From assembly GCA_934203355.1 (NCBI GenBank), contig CAKPZC010000001.1:39302-103301 (forward strand): a stretch of 64,000 bases of DNA. The letters are read 5' to 3'. The notes beneath the pieces were generated by a model. It saw nothing but the letters and a program-made list of their open reading frames with translations. It was not told the DNA's origin and did not search any database. Every line of letters begins with the position of its first letter. Positions within the stretch are counted from its first letter, which is position 1. Shown here in pieces: positions 44,377-53,897 of this stretch. The position numbers and the translations under genes were made by a program. This DNA is from an uncultured Prevotella sp. (lineage in GTDB: Bacteria > Bacteroidota > Bacteroidia > Bacteroidales > Bacteroidaceae).

Positions 44377-45333
44377 TCAATCCTTCTTAAACAGGGAGTC
44401 AACAAACTGGCGCTTGTTGAAAAGTTGCAGGGCTTCCATCGACTCACCAAGTCCGATATATTTTACAGGCACCTTTAATTGGTCAGAAATGCCAATGACT
44501 ACGCCACCCTTAGCTGTTCCATCAAGTTTTGTAATGGCGAGAGACGTTATTTGAGTAACCTGCGAGAATTGCTTGGCCTGCTCAAATGCATTCTGTCCGG
44601 TAGAGCCATCGAGTACCAAAAGCACTTCATCAGGAGCCTGTGGCAAAACTTTCTTCATCACGTCCTTGATTTTCTTAAGCTCGTTCATCAGTCCTACTTT
44701 GTTATGCAAACGTCCTGCAGTGTCTATAATAACCACATCGGCACCATTTGCTTTGGCCGAAGCCAAGGTGTCATAAGCCACGGACGCTGGATCCGACCCC
44801 ATCTGCTGCTTCACAACAGGCACACCAACACGATCGCCCCAAATGCATATCTGCTCAACAGCTGCAGCACGGAAAGTATCGGCTGCACCGAGGTAAACCT
44901 TCTTGCCCGACTTCTTGAACTGATAGGCGAGTTTACCGATAGTAGTGGTCTTACCCACTCCATTCACACCCACAACTAAAATCACATAGGGGCGATGGTC
45001 AGCAGGGAGTTCCCAGTCATCATTATCGCCCGTGTTATTCTCTGTCAGCAACGACGCAATCTCGTCGCGCATAATTCCATTGAGTTCTGATGTAGACACA
45101 TACTTGTCACGGGCCACACGCTCCTCTATGCGCTTAATAATCTTCAGAGTTGTCTCCACTCCAATATCAGATGTGATTAAAGCCTCTTCAAGATTGTCAA
45201 GCACTTCATCATCGACTGTCGACTTGCCCATGATGGCACGTGATATTTTATCGAAAACACTATGCTTAGTCTTTTCGAGTCCATTGTCAAGAACCTCTTT
45301 CTTGTTCTTATTAAAAAATCCAAAAATTCCCAT
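44377..45333 (-). CDS. ftsY: Signal recognition particle receptor FtsY
   Basis: SRP-family GTPase that docks ribosome-nascent-chain-SRP complexes at the membrane. It is 318 aa, the short form with only a brief N-terminal stretch (MGIFGFFNKNKKEVLDNGLEKT) before the NG domain. G1 is GVNGVGKTTTIGKLA, the insertion region includes DTFRAAAVEQ, G3 is DTAGRLHN and G4 is TKLDGTAKGG. It heads the operon, with a promoter at 45352-45383. Confidence 0.97.
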   Translation of the reverse strand: MGIFGFFNKNKKEVLDNGLEKTKHSVFDKISRAIMGKSTVDDEVLDNLEEALITSDIGVETTLKIIKRIEERVARDKYVSTSELNGIMRDEIASLLTENNTGDNDDWELPADHRPYVILVVGVNGVGKTTTIGKLAYQFKKSGKKVYLGAADTFRAAAVEQICIWGDRVGVPVVKQQMGSDPASVAYDTLASAKANGADVVIIDTAGRLHNKVGLMNELKKIKDVMKKVLPQAPDEVLLVLDGSTGQNAFEQAKQFSQVTQITSLAITKLDGTAKGGVVIGISDQLKVPVKYIGLGESMEALQLFNKRQFVDSLFKKD

Positions 45334-45351
45334 ATAACGTTATTTATGTTT

Positions 45352-45383
45352 GCAAAAATAATCAAAATATTCGGAACAGCAAA
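45352..45383 (-). promoter_or_regulatory. Promoter of ftsY-rimO-HU operon
   Basis: Minus strand: TTTG (45380-45383), 19-bp spacer, TATTTTTGC (45352-45360). ATG at 45333 follows closely. The rest of the 239-bp gap to feoB has a GCGATT/AATCGC hairpin (45384-45403) and a short run of three ATCCCGAA motifs. Confidence 0.75.
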
Positions 45384-45572
45384 GCGATTGGATTATAAAT
45401 CGCTTGAGACCATCCCGAACGAATCCCGAAGGCATCCCGAACAAATACCCAAAAATAGGTATTTTTCAAATAATAACTCTCTTCAACTTACCCTTTTTCA
45501 ATATTTCTGTGTACTTTTGTATCTTCAGAAATACAGGACCATCTATAAAGACAATAAAAACATAGTTGTAAA

Positions 45573-48107
45573 ATGAAACTATCAGATTTAAAAACAGGCG
45601 AGCGCGGTGTCATAGTTAAAGTTACTGGACACGGCGGATTCAGAAAGCGCATCGTCGAAATGGGATTTATCAAGGGCAAGGTGGTTGACGTTCTTCAGAA
45701 CGCACCTCTGCAAGACCCTGTAAAATACAAGCTCATGGGATACGAAGTGTCGCTTCGCCATTCTGAGGCCGACATGATCGAGGTAATCAGCGTGGAAGAG
45801 GCTGAACAAATAGAAAAGAAACATGACAACTTGGAACAAGAGATAACCGATTTGTATGACGACACTCCACTTACCGAGGGACAACTACGCGATGCCGCCA
45901 TGAAAAAACGCCGCACTATCAATGTTGCCCTTGTCGGCAATCCTAATTGCGGAAAGACATCGCTCTTCAACTTTGCATCAGGAGCACACGAACGCGTAGG
46001 CAACTATTCGGGAGTGACAGTCGACGCGAAAGTTGGACACGCAGAGTTTGAAGGCTACGAGTTCAACATCGTCGACCTGCCTGGAACATATTCGCTCTCA
46101 GCGTACTCACCAGAGGAACTATATGTACGCAAGCAGATAATAGAAAACGCTCCAGATATTGTAATTAACGTCATCGACACAAGCAATCTTGAGCGCAACC
46201 TCTACCTCACCACACAACTCATCGACATGCACCTGCGAATGGTGTGCGCTCTAAATATGTTCGACGAGACTGAAAAACGCGGCGACAACGTAGACTACGC
46301 ACGACTTGGAGAACTTTTCGGAGTGCCAATGATACCCACTACATTCACCACTGGCAGAGGCGTGGAACTACTCTTCCACATAATCATAAACATGTACGAG
46401 GGACTCGACTTCCTTGACGCCAATGGCAATCTTGACCCAGAAGTTGCTGATGGCATCAAAGCATGGCACGAACAATACAGTATGAAAGAAAAAGGGCTGC
46501 CAGACCACGACGAAGATTTCGCATCAGGCGTAAAGCCCAAAAACAATGTATTCCGACATATACATATCAACCACGGCACATACGTTGAAGAAGGAATAGC
46601 AGCCATACAGACCGAGCTAAAAAAGGAGACCGACCTACGCCACAAGTTCTCCACACGCTATCTTGCCATAAAACTCCTTGAGCGCGACTCTGACACAGAG
46701 CAGCTAATAAAAACATCCACAACATGTCCAGACCAGATTTTCGCCGTACGCGACAAAGCTACTGTGGCCGTCCAGAAATATACACACGAGGATTCTGAGA
46801 CAGCCATAATGGATGCCAAATACGGATTTATCCATGGTGCATTGCAAGAAGCTGGCTATCAAACAGGCAATAAAAAAGACACCTACCAGGTTACACACCT
46901 TATAGATAATGTAATAACCAATAAATATGTAGGATTTCCTATTTTCATACTGATGATATGGGTCATGTTTGAAACCACCTTCTCGCTTGGACAATACCCT
47001 ATGGACTGGATTGAAAGTGGTGTTGAATGGATAGGCTCCATGATTTCAGAATACATGACGCCAGGACCATTGAAGGACATGCTCATTGATGGCGTTGTTG
47101 GAGGCGTAGGTTCTGTTATCGTATTCCTACCACAAATCCTCATACTCTACTTCTTCATATCCTTCATGGAAGACTCTGGCTACATGGCACGGGCTGCCTT
47201 CATTATGGATAAACTGATGCATAAAATGGGACTTCACGGCAAATCGTTCATCCCACTCATTATGGGTTTCGGATGCAACGTGCCTGCTGTAATGGCAACA
47301 CGCACCATTGAGAGCCGACGCTCACGACTTATCACAATGCTAATACTACCACTCATGAGCTGTTCGGCGCGCTTCCCTATATACATTATGATAATAGGAA
47401 CAATGTTCGCCAAGCAATACCAATCTACGGTGATGATGTCACTATATGTCGTTGGTATTATAATGGCTGTAATAATGAGCCGACTGTTTAGCAAAACACT
47501 TTTCAAAGGCGAAGACACACCCTTTGTCATGGAACTTCCGCCCTACCGTTTTCCTACAGCCAAAGCCATTGGACGACACACATGGCAAAAAGGTAAGGAG
47601 TACTTGAAAAAAATGGGTGGCATCATACTCGTGGCAAGCCTAATAGTGTGGGCATTGGGATATTTCCCACACAATGAAGAACTGTCGCGCGAGCAACAAC
47701 AAGAACAAAGCTACATAGGACAAATAGGACACGCCATAGAACCAGTTTTCCGCCCACAAGGATTCGACTGGAAACTCGACGTAGGACTCATATCAGGTGT
47801 TGGAGCCAAAGAAATCGTAGCATCGACAATGGGCATTCTCTACCATAACGACACCGCAGCAGAAGAAGGCACAGAGGAATCTTACTCACACCTGCAAAAA
47901 CAAATGCTGTCAGACGGCATCACACCACTCGCCTCATATTGTTTCTTGCTATTCGTGCTGCTCTACTTCCCTTGTATCGCCACAATAGCGGCAATTAAGG
48001 GCGAAACAGGTTCTTGGCGATGGGCAGCCTTCGCCGCATGCTACACCACAATATTAGCATGGGTAGTGTCTGCGGTTGTTTACCAGATTGGTAGTCTGTT
48101 CATGTAA
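45573..48107 (+). CDS. feoB: Ferrous iron transporter, FeoA-FeoB fusion
   Basis: Inner-membrane Fe2+ importer of 844 aa. Residues 1-73 are a FeoA-type SH3-like domain (MKLSDLKTGERGVIVKVTGHGGFRKRIVEMGF), normally a separate protein. After a charged linker comes the cytosolic G domain: G1 GNPNCGKTS (122-130), G2 within GNYSGVTVDAK, G3 DLPG. From about residue 440 onwards are many TM segments, with GFGCNVPAVMATRTIESRRSRL and the second Gate-like motif VGAKEIVASTMG. No iron-responsive operator is obvious; a TACTTTTGT box lies near 45511. Confidence 0.96.
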   Translation: MKLSDLKTGERGVIVKVTGHGGFRKRIVEMGFIKGKVVDVLQNAPLQDPVKYKLMGYEVSLRHSEADMIEVISVEEAEQIEKKHDNLEQEITDLYDDTPLTEGQLRDAAMKKRRTINVALVGNPNCGKTSLFNFASGAHERVGNYSGVTVDAKVGHAEFEGYEFNIVDLPGTYSLSAYSPEELYVRKQIIENAPDIVINVIDTSNLERNLYLTTQLIDMHLRMVCALNMFDETEKRGDNVDYARLGELFGVPMIPTTFTTGRGVELLFHIIINMYEGLDFLDANGNLDPEVADGIKAWHEQYSMKEKGLPDHDEDFASGVKPKNNVFRHIHINHGTYVEEGIAAIQTELKKETDLRHKFSTRYLAIKLLERDSDTEQLIKTSTTCPDQIFAVRDKATVAVQKYTHEDSETAIMDAKYGFIHGALQEAGYQTGNKKDTYQVTHLIDNVITNKYVGFPIFILMIWVMFETTFSLGQYPMDWIESGVEWIGSMISEYMTPGPLKDMLIDGVVGGVGSVIVFLPQILILYFFISFMEDSGYMARAAFIMDKLMHKMGLHGKSFIPLIMGFGCNVPAVMATRTIESRRSRLITMLILPLMSCSARFPIYIMIIGTMFAKQYQSTVMMSLYVVGIIMAVIMSRLFSKTLFKGEDTPFVMELPPYRFPTAKAIGRHTWQKGKEYLKKMGGIILVASLIVWALGYFPHNEELSREQQQEQSYIGQIGHAIEPVFRPQGFDWKLDVGLISGVGAKEIVASTMGILYHNDTAAEEGTEESYSHLQKQMLSDGITPLASYCFLLFVLLYFPCIATIAAIKGETGSWRWAAFAACYTTILAWVVSAVVYQIGSLFM

Positions 48108-48190
48108 ACCGCATATTTGCAAATAAATATAAAATATTCAATAGAAACATTTAAATAATGTTACATATTTGATAAAAATCAAGAAAACGC

Positions 48191-48222
48191 TTTGCACGTC
48201 TTTAAAATAAAACTATCTTTGC
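48191..48222 (+). promoter_or_regulatory. Promoter of the candidate small RNA
   Basis: TTTG (48191-48194), 19-bp spacer, TATCTTTGC (48214-48222). It is one of the best promoter matches in the window, yet no gene starts within 240 bp. Confidence 0.75.
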
Positions 48223-48228
48223 AATGTG

Positions 48229-48298
48229 TTTTTCATGGTATTAGATTATTAAGGTTAAGAAGGCATAGGGTGTTGTGAAACAACCTATGCTTTTTATT
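48229..48298 (+). ncRNA. Candidate small RNA of about 70 nt
   Basis: Bounded by the promoter at 48191-48222 and an intrinsic terminator: arms GCATAGG (48263-48269) and CCTATGC (48284-48290), with inner GTTG/CAAC, then TTTTTATTTA. The only frame inside is a five-codon one (48235-48252). transketolase has a separate promoter at 48396-48404, so this transcript looks independent. It lies in the 360-bp gap between feoAB and tkt; I saw nothing else there. Confidence 0.55.
48263..48298 (+). terminator. Intrinsic terminator of the small RNA
   Basis: GC-rich stem of about 10 bp with a small bulge and loop near TGAAA, followed by five T and an AT-rich run. Confidence 0.7.
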
Positions 48299-48372
48299 TA
48301 TACACCTTTCTGTATTTTTACGTCTGAAAAATGGTTATATTTTATATTTTAAAAATAAAACCAAAACAATTC

Positions 48373-48404
48373 TTGATAATTCCAACTAATATAACTATCT
48401 TTGC
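48373..48404 (+). promoter_or_regulatory. Promoter of transketolase
   Basis: TTG (48373-48375), 20-bp spacer, TATCTTTGC (48396-48404). It leaves a leader of about 55 nt before ATG 48468. Confidence 0.7.
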
Positions 48405-48467
48405 ATAATCAATAGCAAAACGCATCCCTACTTCAATATTATCTAAGACTAACATAAACGAAATAAA

Positions 48468-50486
48468 ATGAACAACAAGGAATTGATGAACCATGCAGCA
48501 GACAACATCCGCTTGCTCGCAGTTTCTATGGTAGAAAAAGCCAAATCAGGACATCCAGGCGGCGCCATGGGCGGTGCCGACTTTATTAATGTCCTCTTTT
48601 CCGAATTCTTAGTATACGATCCCGACCAGCCTACATGGGCTGGACGCGACCGCTTCTATCTCGACCCTGGCCACATGTCGCCGATGCTGTACTCAGCACT
48701 TGCTCTGCAAGGTAAATTCACCATCGATGAGCTGAAGACATTCCGCCAATGGGAATCGGTATGTCCAGGTCATCCTGAGCGCGACATAGAGCGTGGCATA
48801 GAGAACACATCAGGACCACTCGGACAGGGACACACATTTGCTGTTGGCGCAGCCATCGCCGAAAAGTTCCTAGAAGCTCGTCTTGGTAAAACAATGATGC
48901 AGCACAAGATTTACGTCTACATCTCTGATGGTGGTGTACAGGAAGAAATCTCACAGGGTGCTGGACGCATTGCTGGTTTGTTAAAGTTGAACAACATTAT
49001 TATGTTCTACGACGCAAACGAGATTCAGTTGTCTACTGAGTGCGACGTCGTAATGAAGGAAAATACAGCAAAGAAATACGAGTCATGGGGATGGAACGTT
49101 ATGGAAATTCCAGGCAACGACCCAGAAGCCATTCGTGCAGCTCTCGTACTTGCTCAAAAGGAAACTGAGCGTCCGACACTTATCATAGGCCACACTACAA
49201 TGGCAAAGGGCGCGTTGAAAGAAGATGGCTCAAGCTACGAGCGTAGCGTAAAAACACACGGAGCACCACTCGGAGGAGAGGCTTACACCAACACAGTAAA
49301 GAACCTTGGCGGCAACGTAGAGAACCCATTCGTAGTTTTCGACGACGTGAAAGAACTCTACGCTAAACGCAATGCCGAGCTCCGCGAAATAGTAAAGGCT
49401 CGCCACGCCGAGGAAGACGAATGGCGCAAGCAGAACCCAGAATTGGCTGCTAAAATGGACGAATGGTTCTCAGGCAACGCCCCTAAAGTTGACTGGAGCA
49501 CATTGGTACAGAAACGCGATGCAGCCACACGTGCTGCCTCGGCTGCATGTCTTGGAGTCTTGGCACAGCAGGTAGAGAACATGGTAGTTTCCTCTGCCGA
49601 CCTATGCAACAGCGACAAGACCGACGGCTTCCTCAAATACACGCACAATCTACAGGCCAATGACTTCACAGGAGCCTTCTTCCAGGCTGGCGTATCCGAG
49701 CTTACAATGGCATGTGTTTGCATCGGTATGTATCTGCACGGAGGCGTCATTCCTGCTTGCGGAACATTCTTCGTATTCTCCGACTACATGAAGCCAGCCA
49801 TACGCATGGCAGCCCTCATGCGAGTGCCAATTAAGTTCATCTGGACCCACGACGCATTCCGCGTAGGTGAGGATGGTCCAACCCACGAACCGGTTGAGCA
49901 AGAAGCACAGATTCGCCTTATGGAGAAGCTCAAAAACCACAAGGGCGAGGATTCAGTACGAGTATTCCGTCCTGCCGATGTCGACGAGGCAACAGTATGC
50001 TGGAAAATGGCAATGGAGAACATGGCAACTCCTACAGCACTCATATTCTCTCGCCAAAACGTCATCTCGCTGCCAGAAGGCAACGACTACGAGCAGGCTC
50101 GCAAGGGTGCTTACATAGTCAAGGGATCCGACACCGATTTCGACGTTATCCTTCTCGCTTCAGGCTCAGAGGTATCCACTCTTATTGCCGGCACCGAGCT
50201 ACTTCGCAAGGACAACATAAAGGTACGTATAGTAAGTGTTCCTTCTGAAGGATTGTTCCGCAACCAACCCATAGAGTACCAGGAAAGCATTCTGCCAACA
50301 GGCTCAAAGATTTTCGGCATGACAGCAGGCCTGCCAGTAAATCTTCAGGGATTGGTAGGTGCCAATGGTATGGTTTATGGACTTGATTCATTCGGATTCT
50401 CAGCCCCATACAAGGTGCTCGACGAGAAGCTGGGCTTCACAGCCGAGAATGTATACAACCAGGTAAAGAACTATTTATCTAAATAA
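48468..50486 (+). CDS. tkt: Transketolase
   Basis: Thiamine-diphosphate enzyme of the non-oxidative pentose phosphate pathway that moves two-carbon units between sugar phosphates. It is 672 aa, the usual length. It begins with the helix DNIRLLAVSMVEKAKSGHPGGAMGGADF, and shows GPLGQGHTFAVGAAIAEK, the cofactor region ISDGGVQEEISQGAG, and THDAFRVGEDGPTHEPVEQ in the pyrimidine domain. rpiB follows 72 bp downstream, so both pentose-phosphate genes sit together. Confidence 0.97.
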   Translation: MNNKELMNHAADNIRLLAVSMVEKAKSGHPGGAMGGADFINVLFSEFLVYDPDQPTWAGRDRFYLDPGHMSPMLYSALALQGKFTIDELKTFRQWESVCPGHPERDIERGIENTSGPLGQGHTFAVGAAIAEKFLEARLGKTMMQHKIYVYISDGGVQEEISQGAGRIAGLLKLNNIIMFYDANEIQLSTECDVVMKENTAKKYESWGWNVMEIPGNDPEAIRAALVLAQKETERPTLIIGHTTMAKGALKEDGSSYERSVKTHGAPLGGEAYTNTVKNLGGNVENPFVVFDDVKELYAKRNAELREIVKARHAEEDEWRKQNPELAAKMDEWFSGNAPKVDWSTLVQKRDAATRAASAACLGVLAQQVENMVVSSADLCNSDKTDGFLKYTHNLQANDFTGAFFQAGVSELTMACVCIGMYLHGGVIPACGTFFVFSDYMKPAIRMAALMRVPIKFIWTHDAFRVGEDGPTHEPVEQEAQIRLMEKLKNHKGEDSVRVFRPADVDEATVCWKMAMENMATPTALIFSRQNVISLPEGNDYEQARKGAYIVKGSDTDFDVILLASGSEVSTLIAGTELLRKDNIKVRIVSVPSEGLFRNQPIEYQESILPTGSKIFGMTAGLPVNLQGLVGANGMVYGLDSFGFSAPYKVLDEKLGFTAENVYNQVKNYLSK

Positions 50487-50497
50487 CATAATAACAG

Positions 50498-50533
50498 TCC
50501 CCTACACCATAAAGCAAAAGGATGTAGGGGACC
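50498..50533. terminator. Hairpin between tkt and rpiB
   Basis: Perfect arms GTCCCCTACA (50498-50507) and TGTAGGGGAC (50524-50533). No U tract follows on the + strand, so it may attenuate or stabilise rather than fully terminate. Confidence 0.6.
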
Positions 50534-50558
50534 TTAACCCATTAAAAAACCAACAACT

Positions 50559-50996
50559 ATGGAAATCAAGACAGTAGGCATTGCATGCGACCACGCCGGT
50601 TACGCATTGAAGAAATTCGTGATTGAATATCTCGAGAGTCACAATATTCCATTTAAGGACTACGGCACATATAGTGACATGAGCTGCGACTACCCTGACT
50701 TTGCACATGCCTTGGGCGACGCCATCTCAAAAGGCGATGTTTATCCAGGTATCGGCATCTGCGGAAGTGGTGAAGGAATGGCTATGACGCTTAACAAGCA
50801 CAAAGGTGTACGAGCTGCTTTGGTATGGTCGCCAGAGATTGCACAACTCACACGCCAGCACAACGACGCAAACGTGCTCGTTCTACCAGGACGCTTTATC
50901 GACAACAAGACAGCCGAGAAAGCTCTTGAAGAATTCTTTAAGACTCCTTTTGAAGGCGGTCGCCACGAGCGCCGAGTACAAAAGGTAGACCTATAA
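50559..50996 (+). CDS. rpiB: Ribose-5-phosphate isomerase B
   Basis: Interconverts ribose 5-phosphate and ribulose 5-phosphate. It is 145 aa, RpiB/LacAB type. IACDHAGYALKKFVIEYL at the N terminus carries the Asp-His pair, DYPDFAHALGDAIS and GIGICGSGEGMAMTLNKHKGVRAAL contain the catalytic Cys, and RQHNDANVLVLPGR follows. It lies behind tkt, consistent with a pentose-phosphate unit. Confidence 0.96.
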   Translation: MEIKTVGIACDHAGYALKKFVIEYLESHNIPFKDYGTYSDMSCDYPDFAHALGDAISKGDVYPGIGICGSGEGMAMTLNKHKGVRAALVWSPEIAQLTRQHNDANVLVLPGRFIDNKTAEKALEEFFKTPFEGGRHERRVQKVDL

Positions 50997-51011
50997 TATT
51001 GAGCCACCAAA

Positions 51012-51097
51012 TAGGAGGGTACAGCTTTCTGCCAAGTCCATTTATGCTATATTTATTTCTTACATGAATGGAACTGACAAAATGCCATACCCTCCTA
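51012..51097. terminator. Long inverted repeat between rpiB and the transglutaminase-like gene
   Basis: Ten-bp arms TAGGAGGGTA (51012-51021) and TACCCTCCTA (51088-51097) enclose 66 nt. A similar pair occurs at 56052/56133, and a short one at 53738. It may act as terminator or processing structure. Confidence 0.55.
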
Positions 51098-51119
51098 ATA
51101 ATTTCTACAAAAAAACTAC

Positions 51120-53732
51120 ATGAAAAGATTTTTCATTTCAGCCTCATTCTTTGCCCTATGTCTGGCTGCTAACGCACAAGGGCAGTTCATTTCCAACGCC
51201 GCATACCGTACCAACATGGAGCAGCAGTTTAATGAACGAATAAAAACAGTAGGCAAAACTTTCTACAATATAAAGAAGGAAAAACTCACTACCGACGAGC
51301 GCGAGGCCCTCGAATTTCTATACGCCTATATGCCGCTTGCCGACATTACCGACTACCCCACCTCATTCTTTGCCGACAACATCCGCTTATCGTTCCAGGC
51401 ACGCAAAGAGATGTCATGGGGAAGAAACGTCCCCGAATTACTATTCCGCCATTTCGTCGTACCTATTCGCGTGAACAATGAACCGCTCGACAACGCACGT
51501 AGCGTATTCTATAAAGAACTGAAGGACAGAATAAAAAACCTCTCGATGCACGATGCAATTCTTGAGGTCAACCATTGGTGTCACGAGAAAGTCACCTATC
51601 AACCTGCCGATGCACGCACATCATCGCCATTACAAACCCTACGCACTGCAACAGGACGATGCGGAGAACAGAGCACATTCACAGTTGCTGCACTACGTGC
51701 CGTAGGCATACCAGCACGACAAGTCTACACTCCACGCTGGGCACACACCGACGACAACCATGCATGGGTAGAAGCTTGGGCTGACGGCAAGTGGTATTTC
51801 CTCGGAGCTTGCGAACCGGAGCCTGTACTTAATCTCGGATGGTTTAACGCTCCTGCCTCAAGAGCAATGCTTATGCACACTCGCGCATTTGGCGATTATC
51901 AAGGACCAGAAGAGACATTGCTACGCACAAGCAACTTCACAGAAATAAACCTTACATCCAACTATGCACCAACTGCGCAAGTAAACTTTACTGTAAAGGA
52001 CAACAATGGCAACCCAATACCTGGCGCACGTGTAGACTTTAAAATCTACAACTATGCCGAGTTCTATACCGCCGTTACTAAATATACTGATCAATCAGGC
52101 AACACTTCGCTCTCCGCAGGTATAGGCGACCTGCTCATCTGGGCATCAAAGGACGGCAAATACGGCTATCAAAAGGCCTCGTTTGGCAAAGACAAGTCTG
52201 TCACCATCAACCTTAACCGTGACGCATCAATCGACGCTGCCCAACTGATTCAGCCTGAAGAAACTATCAATATTGTGCCGCCCATAGAAAAAGTAAACCT
52301 TCCATATGTAAGCGACGAAATGCGCGAGCTAAACAACCGCCGCTTTGCCCACGAAGACTCCATACGCAAGGCTTATACAGCCACTTTCCTAACAAAAGAG
52401 CAGGCAGAAAAGATTAACCCACGAGCCACAGAATACCTCGTAAAGGCACGCGGCAACAAACAAACAATCATCGACTTCCTCGCACGCCACAAGGACAACG
52501 AAAGCCGTGCACTCGGCATACTTGCCACATTGAGCGACAAGGACCTTCGCGACATCCAAACAGACATTCTGGAGGATAACTTCACAGCAAAAACCGACCA
52601 GTTGTCGCCACGCGTAGAGGACGAAATGATAACATTACCGTTCAAGAACTATTTCGAGAAGACATTTACAGGAAAGACAGCCGAAGCATTCCGAAAAGAC
52701 CCAACCGCCCTTGTGGCATGGATTAACAAAAACATACGCCTCAACCCAGACCAGAAGGCACTTCAGATTGCACAGACTCCCGTTGGTGTGATGCAGTCGA
52801 AGATGACCGACGAGCGCTCACGCGACATTTTCTACGTCGACGTAGCCCGCAGCCTTGGCATAGAAGCAAGAAAGGATGCTGTTACAAGTAAAGTTCAATA
52901 TAAGAAAAACGGGAAATGGATGGATGTGAAGTTCGACACCAAAGAACAGACAACATCACCAGCCGGCAAGCTTGTGCTAACCTACGAGCCAAACGTATTC
53001 CTCGACGACCCGAAGTACTATAACCACTTCACAATCAGCCGCATCATCAACGGCACACCACAGCTAATGAATTTTGAAGAGGGACAAGCCGATATGGGCA
53101 ACGGCACATGCTGGAGCAACACGTTCAAAAACGGTTATACATTCGACACAGGCACCTACATGCTCACAACTGGCACACGACTTGCCAACGGTAATGTACT
53201 CGCAGCTACAAGAATCTTCAATATAGAGGGAGGCAAAACCACGACACTACCACTCGACATCCGTCACGATGCCGACGACGTGAGCGTAATTGGACAATTC
53301 AATTCGGAATCAACAATATGCAAAGAAGGCAAGGACGTAAGCATTCTGTCACAAACAGGACGCGGATACTATATTCTCGCCGTTCTTGGTGTAGGCCAAG
53401 AGCCAACCAACCACGCTTTGCACGACATTGAAAAAGAACGCGCAGCCTTCGAAGCTTGGGGACGTCCTGTTGTGTTGCTTTTCGAAAGCGAAGCCGATGC
53501 CAAGAAATTCCAAAAAGAAGAATTCGGATCGTTACCGTCTACTGTGATTTATGCAATTGATAAAGATGGGTCTATACGCGAGCAGATTGCACGCGAAATG
53601 AAACTACAAAGCAAGACACAAATGCCGATGTTTATCATTGCCGACAGTTTCAATCGTGTGGTATTCTCTTCACAGGGTTATACCATAGGACTGGGAGAAC
53701 AAATGAAAAATGTATTTAAGAAACTACAATAA
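51120..53732 (+). CDS. Secreted transglutaminase-like protein with Ig-like and thioredoxin-like regions
   Basis: Exported 870-aa protein. The signal peptide covers residues 1-19 (MKRFFISASFFALCLAANA). A transglutaminase/protease-like domain lies at about residues 150-240, with Cys181 in GRCGEQSTF and His214 in DDNHAWVEAW; the third triad residue is not at the usual Asp, since the sequence there reads FLGACEPEP. A carboxypeptidase-regulatory/Ig-like module follows (about 290-375: VKDNNGNPIPGARVDFKIYN). A second papain-like helical region is followed by a thioredoxin-like C terminus (about 760-870: RPVVLLFESEADAKKF ... TQMPMFIIADSFNRVVFSSQGY). It is probably periplasmic or cell-surface, acting on peptides; substrate unknown. 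Confidence 0.82.
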   Translation: MKRFFISASFFALCLAANAQGQFISNAAYRTNMEQQFNERIKTVGKTFYNIKKEKLTTDEREALEFLYAYMPLADITDYPTSFFADNIRLSFQARKEMSWGRNVPELLFRHFVVPIRVNNEPLDNARSVFYKELKDRIKNLSMHDAILEVNHWCHEKVTYQPADARTSSPLQTLRTATGRCGEQSTFTVAALRAVGIPARQVYTPRWAHTDDNHAWVEAWADGKWYFLGACEPEPVLNLGWFNAPASRAMLMHTRAFGDYQGPEETLLRTSNFTEINLTSNYAPTAQVNFTVKDNNGNPIPGARVDFKIYNYAEFYTAVTKYTDQSGNTSLSAGIGDLLIWASKDGKYGYQKASFGKDKSVTINLNRDASIDAAQLIQPEETINIVPPIEKVNLPYVSDEMRELNNRRFAHEDSIRKAYTATFLTKEQAEKINPRATEYLVKARGNKQTIIDFLARHKDNESRALGILATLSDKDLRDIQTDILEDNFTAKTDQLSPRVEDEMITLPFKNYFEKTFTGKTAEAFRKDPTALVAWINKNIRLNPDQKALQIAQTPVGVMQSKMTDERSRDIFYVDVARSLGIEARKDAVTSKVQYKKNGKWMDVKFDTKEQTTSPAGKLVLTYEPNVFLDDPKYYNHFTISRIINGTPQLMNFEEGQADMGNGTCWSNTFKNGYTFDTGTYMLTTGTRLANGNVLAATRIFNIEGGKTTTLPLDIRHDADDVSVIGQFNSESTICKEGKDVSILSQTGRGYYILAVLGVGQEPTNHALHDIEKERAAFEAWGRPVVLLFESEADAKKFQKEEFGSLPSTVIYAIDKDGSIREQIAREMKLQSKTQMPMFIIADSFNRVVFSSQGYTIGLGEQMKNVFKKLQ

Positions 53733-53737
53733 AACAA

Positions 53738-53776
53738 TAGGAGGCTGCTTTTTTTACGTAGCCTCCTATATTTTTG
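53738..53776 (+). terminator. Terminator after the transglutaminase-like gene
   Basis: Arms TAGGAGGCT (53738-53746) and AGCCTCCTA (53760-53768), followed by TATTTTTG. Confidence 0.82.
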
Positions 53777-53829
53777 TTAAACTTTACAAAAAACAGACAT
53801 TCACATTTCCTCTCTACATAAAATATTAG

Positions 53830-53838
53830 TACCTTTGC
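53830..53838 (+). promoter_or_regulatory. -7 box of rplU-rpmA
   Basis: TACCTTTGC, about 85 bp before the rplU ATG, so the folded leader at 53851-53897 is inside the transcript. Confidence 0.7.
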
Positions 53839-53850
53839 AGCCGATTTAAT

Positions 53851-53897
53851 CCGCAGAGGCTCGAAGAAGCGACAACATGGTGTTGTCCGCCTCACGG
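53851..53897 (+). promoter_or_regulatory. Structured 5' leader of rplU-rpmA
   Basis: Two stacked helices are visible. The outer one pairs CCG (53851-53853) with CGG (53895-53897) and GAGGC (53856-53860) with GCCTC (53889-53893). The inner one is a perfect 7-bp hairpin GACAACA/TGTTGTC (53871-53877, 53881-53887) with loop TGG. A purine-rich strand (TCGAAGAAGC, 53861-53870) is left unpaired on one side. This looks like a ribosomal-protein autoregulatory leader, though the ligand is inferred. Confidence 0.65.

Noticed and set aside
48235..48252. Five-codon frame (MVLDY) in the small RNA as a leader peptide
   Set aside because: It starts about 6 nt from the predicted transcript end, has no repeated regulatory codon, and the terminator is followed by a separate tkt promoter rather than a structural gene.
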